This document shows positions 63,218-64,000 of a stretch of DNA of 64,000 bases, in pieces. Below the pieces are notes generated by a model. That model saw only the letters and a list, made by a program, of their open reading frames with translations, made no database searches and had not been told where the DNA came from. Where the stretch lies: assembly GCF_042682565.1 (NCBI RefSeq), contig NZ_JBHUIC010000013.1, one strand, 5' to 3'. Each line of letters starts with the position of its first letter. Position 1 is the stretch's first letter. The position numbers and the translations under genes are program-made. Origin of the DNA: Pistricoccus aurantiacus (GTDB lineage Bacteria; Pseudomonadota; Gammaproteobacteria; Pseudomonadales; Halomonadaceae).

Positions 63218-63235
63218 TGTGTATTTTTATACACA
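63218..63235. promoter_or_regulatory. Palindrome upstream of hicA, possible HicB operator
   Basis: TGTGTAT-TTTT-ATACACA is a perfect seven-base inverted repeat with a four-base spacer, 17 bases before the hicA start. HicB here has a ribbon-helix-helix-like C-terminus, and such antitoxins bind palindromes in their own promoter. Confidence 0.5.
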
Positions 63236-63251
63236 TAGCGAATGGGCGATG

Positions 63252-63446
63252 ATGAAACGATACAGCAGTCGAGAATTGATCAAAATGCTCAAGGCTGACG
63301 GCTGGGAGTCGGTCGCGGTTGCCGGCTCGCATCATCAGTTCAAGCATCCCGACAAACCCGGCCGCGTCACCGTCCCCCATCCTAGAAAAGACCTGCCCAC
63401 GCCGACGATTTGCAGTATCTTCCGCCAGGCCGGCTGGCAGCAATAG
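63252..63446 (+). CDS. hicA: HicA-family mRNA interferase toxin
   Basis: A 64-residue toxin with the double-stranded-RNA-binding-like fold of HicA. It has SRELIKMLKADGWE at the start, the catalytic histidine in GSHHQFKHP (about residue 27-28) and VTVPHPRKDLP. HicA cleaves mRNA when free of antitoxin. The ATG at 63252 (or 63249) matches family length; the frame also opens from 63195. Stop and next start are nine bases apart. Confidence 0.9.
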   Translation: MKRYSSRELIKMLKADGWESVAVAGSHHQFKHPDKPGRVTVPHPRKDLPTPTICSIFRQAGWQQ

Positions 63447-63455
63447 GAGGTCCCC

Positions 63456-63854
63456 ATGGCGCACTATATTGCTCTGCTGCATCATGAAGACGATGCCTAT
63501 GGCGTCATCTTTCCCGACTTCCCCGGCTGTGTCAGCGCCGGCGACAGCTTTGAAGACGCTCTTCGCATGGGCACCGAAGCATTGGCCTTTCATGTGGCCG
63601 GCATGCAAGAAGACGGTGAGGCGATTCCCGCCCCACGTAGCCTGGAGCAGATCAAGGCCACCGGTGACGATTGGATCGAATGGGATAACGCTCTGGTCAC
63701 CCTGATACCGCTGCTGCCCCCGCCGGATATCTCCGAGCGCGTCAATGTCACTCTGCCCAAACGGTTGCTGGTCCAGATCGACGCCATTTCACGTAACCGC
63801 TCCGGCTTTCTCGCCCAGGCCGCCGCCGAGGCGCTGCGCCAGCGGAGTTCGTGA
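63456..63854 (+). CDS. hicB: HicB-family antitoxin
   Basis: A 132-residue antitoxin. The N-terminal partial RNase H-like fold has YGVIFPDFPGCVSAGDSFEDAL and binds HicA. The C-terminal part (RVNVTLPKRLLVQIDAISRNRSGFLAQAAAEAL) is a ribbon-helix-helix DNA-binding domain that probably represses the pair. AGGAGG lies five bases before the ATG, a much stronger site than that of hicA, as expected if antitoxin must be in excess. Confidence 0.93.
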   Translation: MAHYIALLHHEDDAYGVIFPDFPGCVSAGDSFEDALRMGTEALAFHVAGMQEDGEAIPAPRSLEQIKATGDDWIEWDNALVTLIPLLPPPDISERVNVTLPKRLLVQIDAISRNRSGFLAQAAAEALRQRSS

Positions 63855-64000
63855 AAAGCTATATCCATCCTCAAGGCCGCCAGCGTAGCGGGTGCGTATC
63901 ACGCAGCACGCCGGCCTCGTCCCAGTCCGCCCAGCCGCTTGATGGCGCTGCTCGGTCAGTGCCGAGAAGAGGTTTTTATCGGCGCGTACCGTAAAATGCT

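Noticed and set aside
63870..64000. Minus-strand coding tail at the window edge
   Set aside because: One frame ends SGWADWDEAGVLRDTHPLRWRP and another reads FTVRADKNLFSALTEQ, which looks like protein, but a stop and a frame change separate them and no family was recognised.

Overview
The window looks like chromosome of a GC-rich, salt-adapted gammaproteobacterium, most likely of the Halomonadaceae. This is inferred from the gene complement (degradation genes for betaine-type osmolytes, BCCT and SSS transporters, a CsrB-type small RNA, CcoN/CcoO genes) and from codon use. No rRNA or tRNA gene was found.

Layout. 1-3.2 kb: an anion symporter, a small cupin protein and a decayed copy of the soxG tail. 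2.5-9.2 kb: glyA-soxB-soxD-soxA-soxG, the operon that turns sarcosine into glycine and serine. 9.4-13.4 kb: an NhaC-type antiporter and a two-gene PQQ dehydrogenase. 13.5-15.3 kb: a GlxA/AraC regulator, then an unlabelled CsrB/RsmZ-like small RNA. 15.4-18.4 kb: a cyclodeaminase, RNase Z and two envelope proteins. 18.4-24.3 kb: the glycine betaine demethylation locus (GbdR-like regulator, DgcA-like flavoenzyme, gbcA, gbcB). 24.3-31.6 kb: an SSS symporter with a tiny partner ORF, a LysR regulator, a BCCT carrier, creatininase and creatinase. 31.9-37.5 kb: a NIT-domain chemoreceptor and, divergent from it, four co-directional genes for unrecognised exported proteins, one with a possible trypsin-like triad. 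37.5-49.2 kb: a mixed region with a beta-lactamase-fold hydrolase, ExoD, a Mut7-C protein, a GGDEF-EAL protein, a GntP permease, a P450-FmdE pair, a Kef-type antiporter, an AhpD-like protein and a TDT carrier. 49.4-54.9 kb: YggS, an SDR, an amidotransferase, a methyltransferase and TrhP. 55-58.1 kb: CcoN with a CcoO-cytochrome c fusion and two small membrane proteins. 58.2-63.9 kb: an esterase, RmuC, a third GlxA/AraC regulator, gamma-butyrobetaine dioxygenase and HicAB.

Much of the window feeds one route. Creatinine goes to creatine and then sarcosine; glycine betaine goes to dimethylglycine and then sarcosine; sarcosine goes to glycine, serine and one-carbon units. Gamma-butyrobetaine is hydroxylated to carnitine, itself a betaine precursor in relatives. 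Three GlxA/AraC regulators, the family of GbdR, SouR and CdhR, sit beside or near these genes.

A second theme is decay. The gaps hold a soxG tail copy, a frameshifted DUF302 remnant, a GntP C-terminal remnant and a copied methyltransferase 5' end. The best candidates for something undescribed are the four-gene exported cluster at 34.1-37.5 kb and the P450-FmdE pair at 43.6-45.4 kb.
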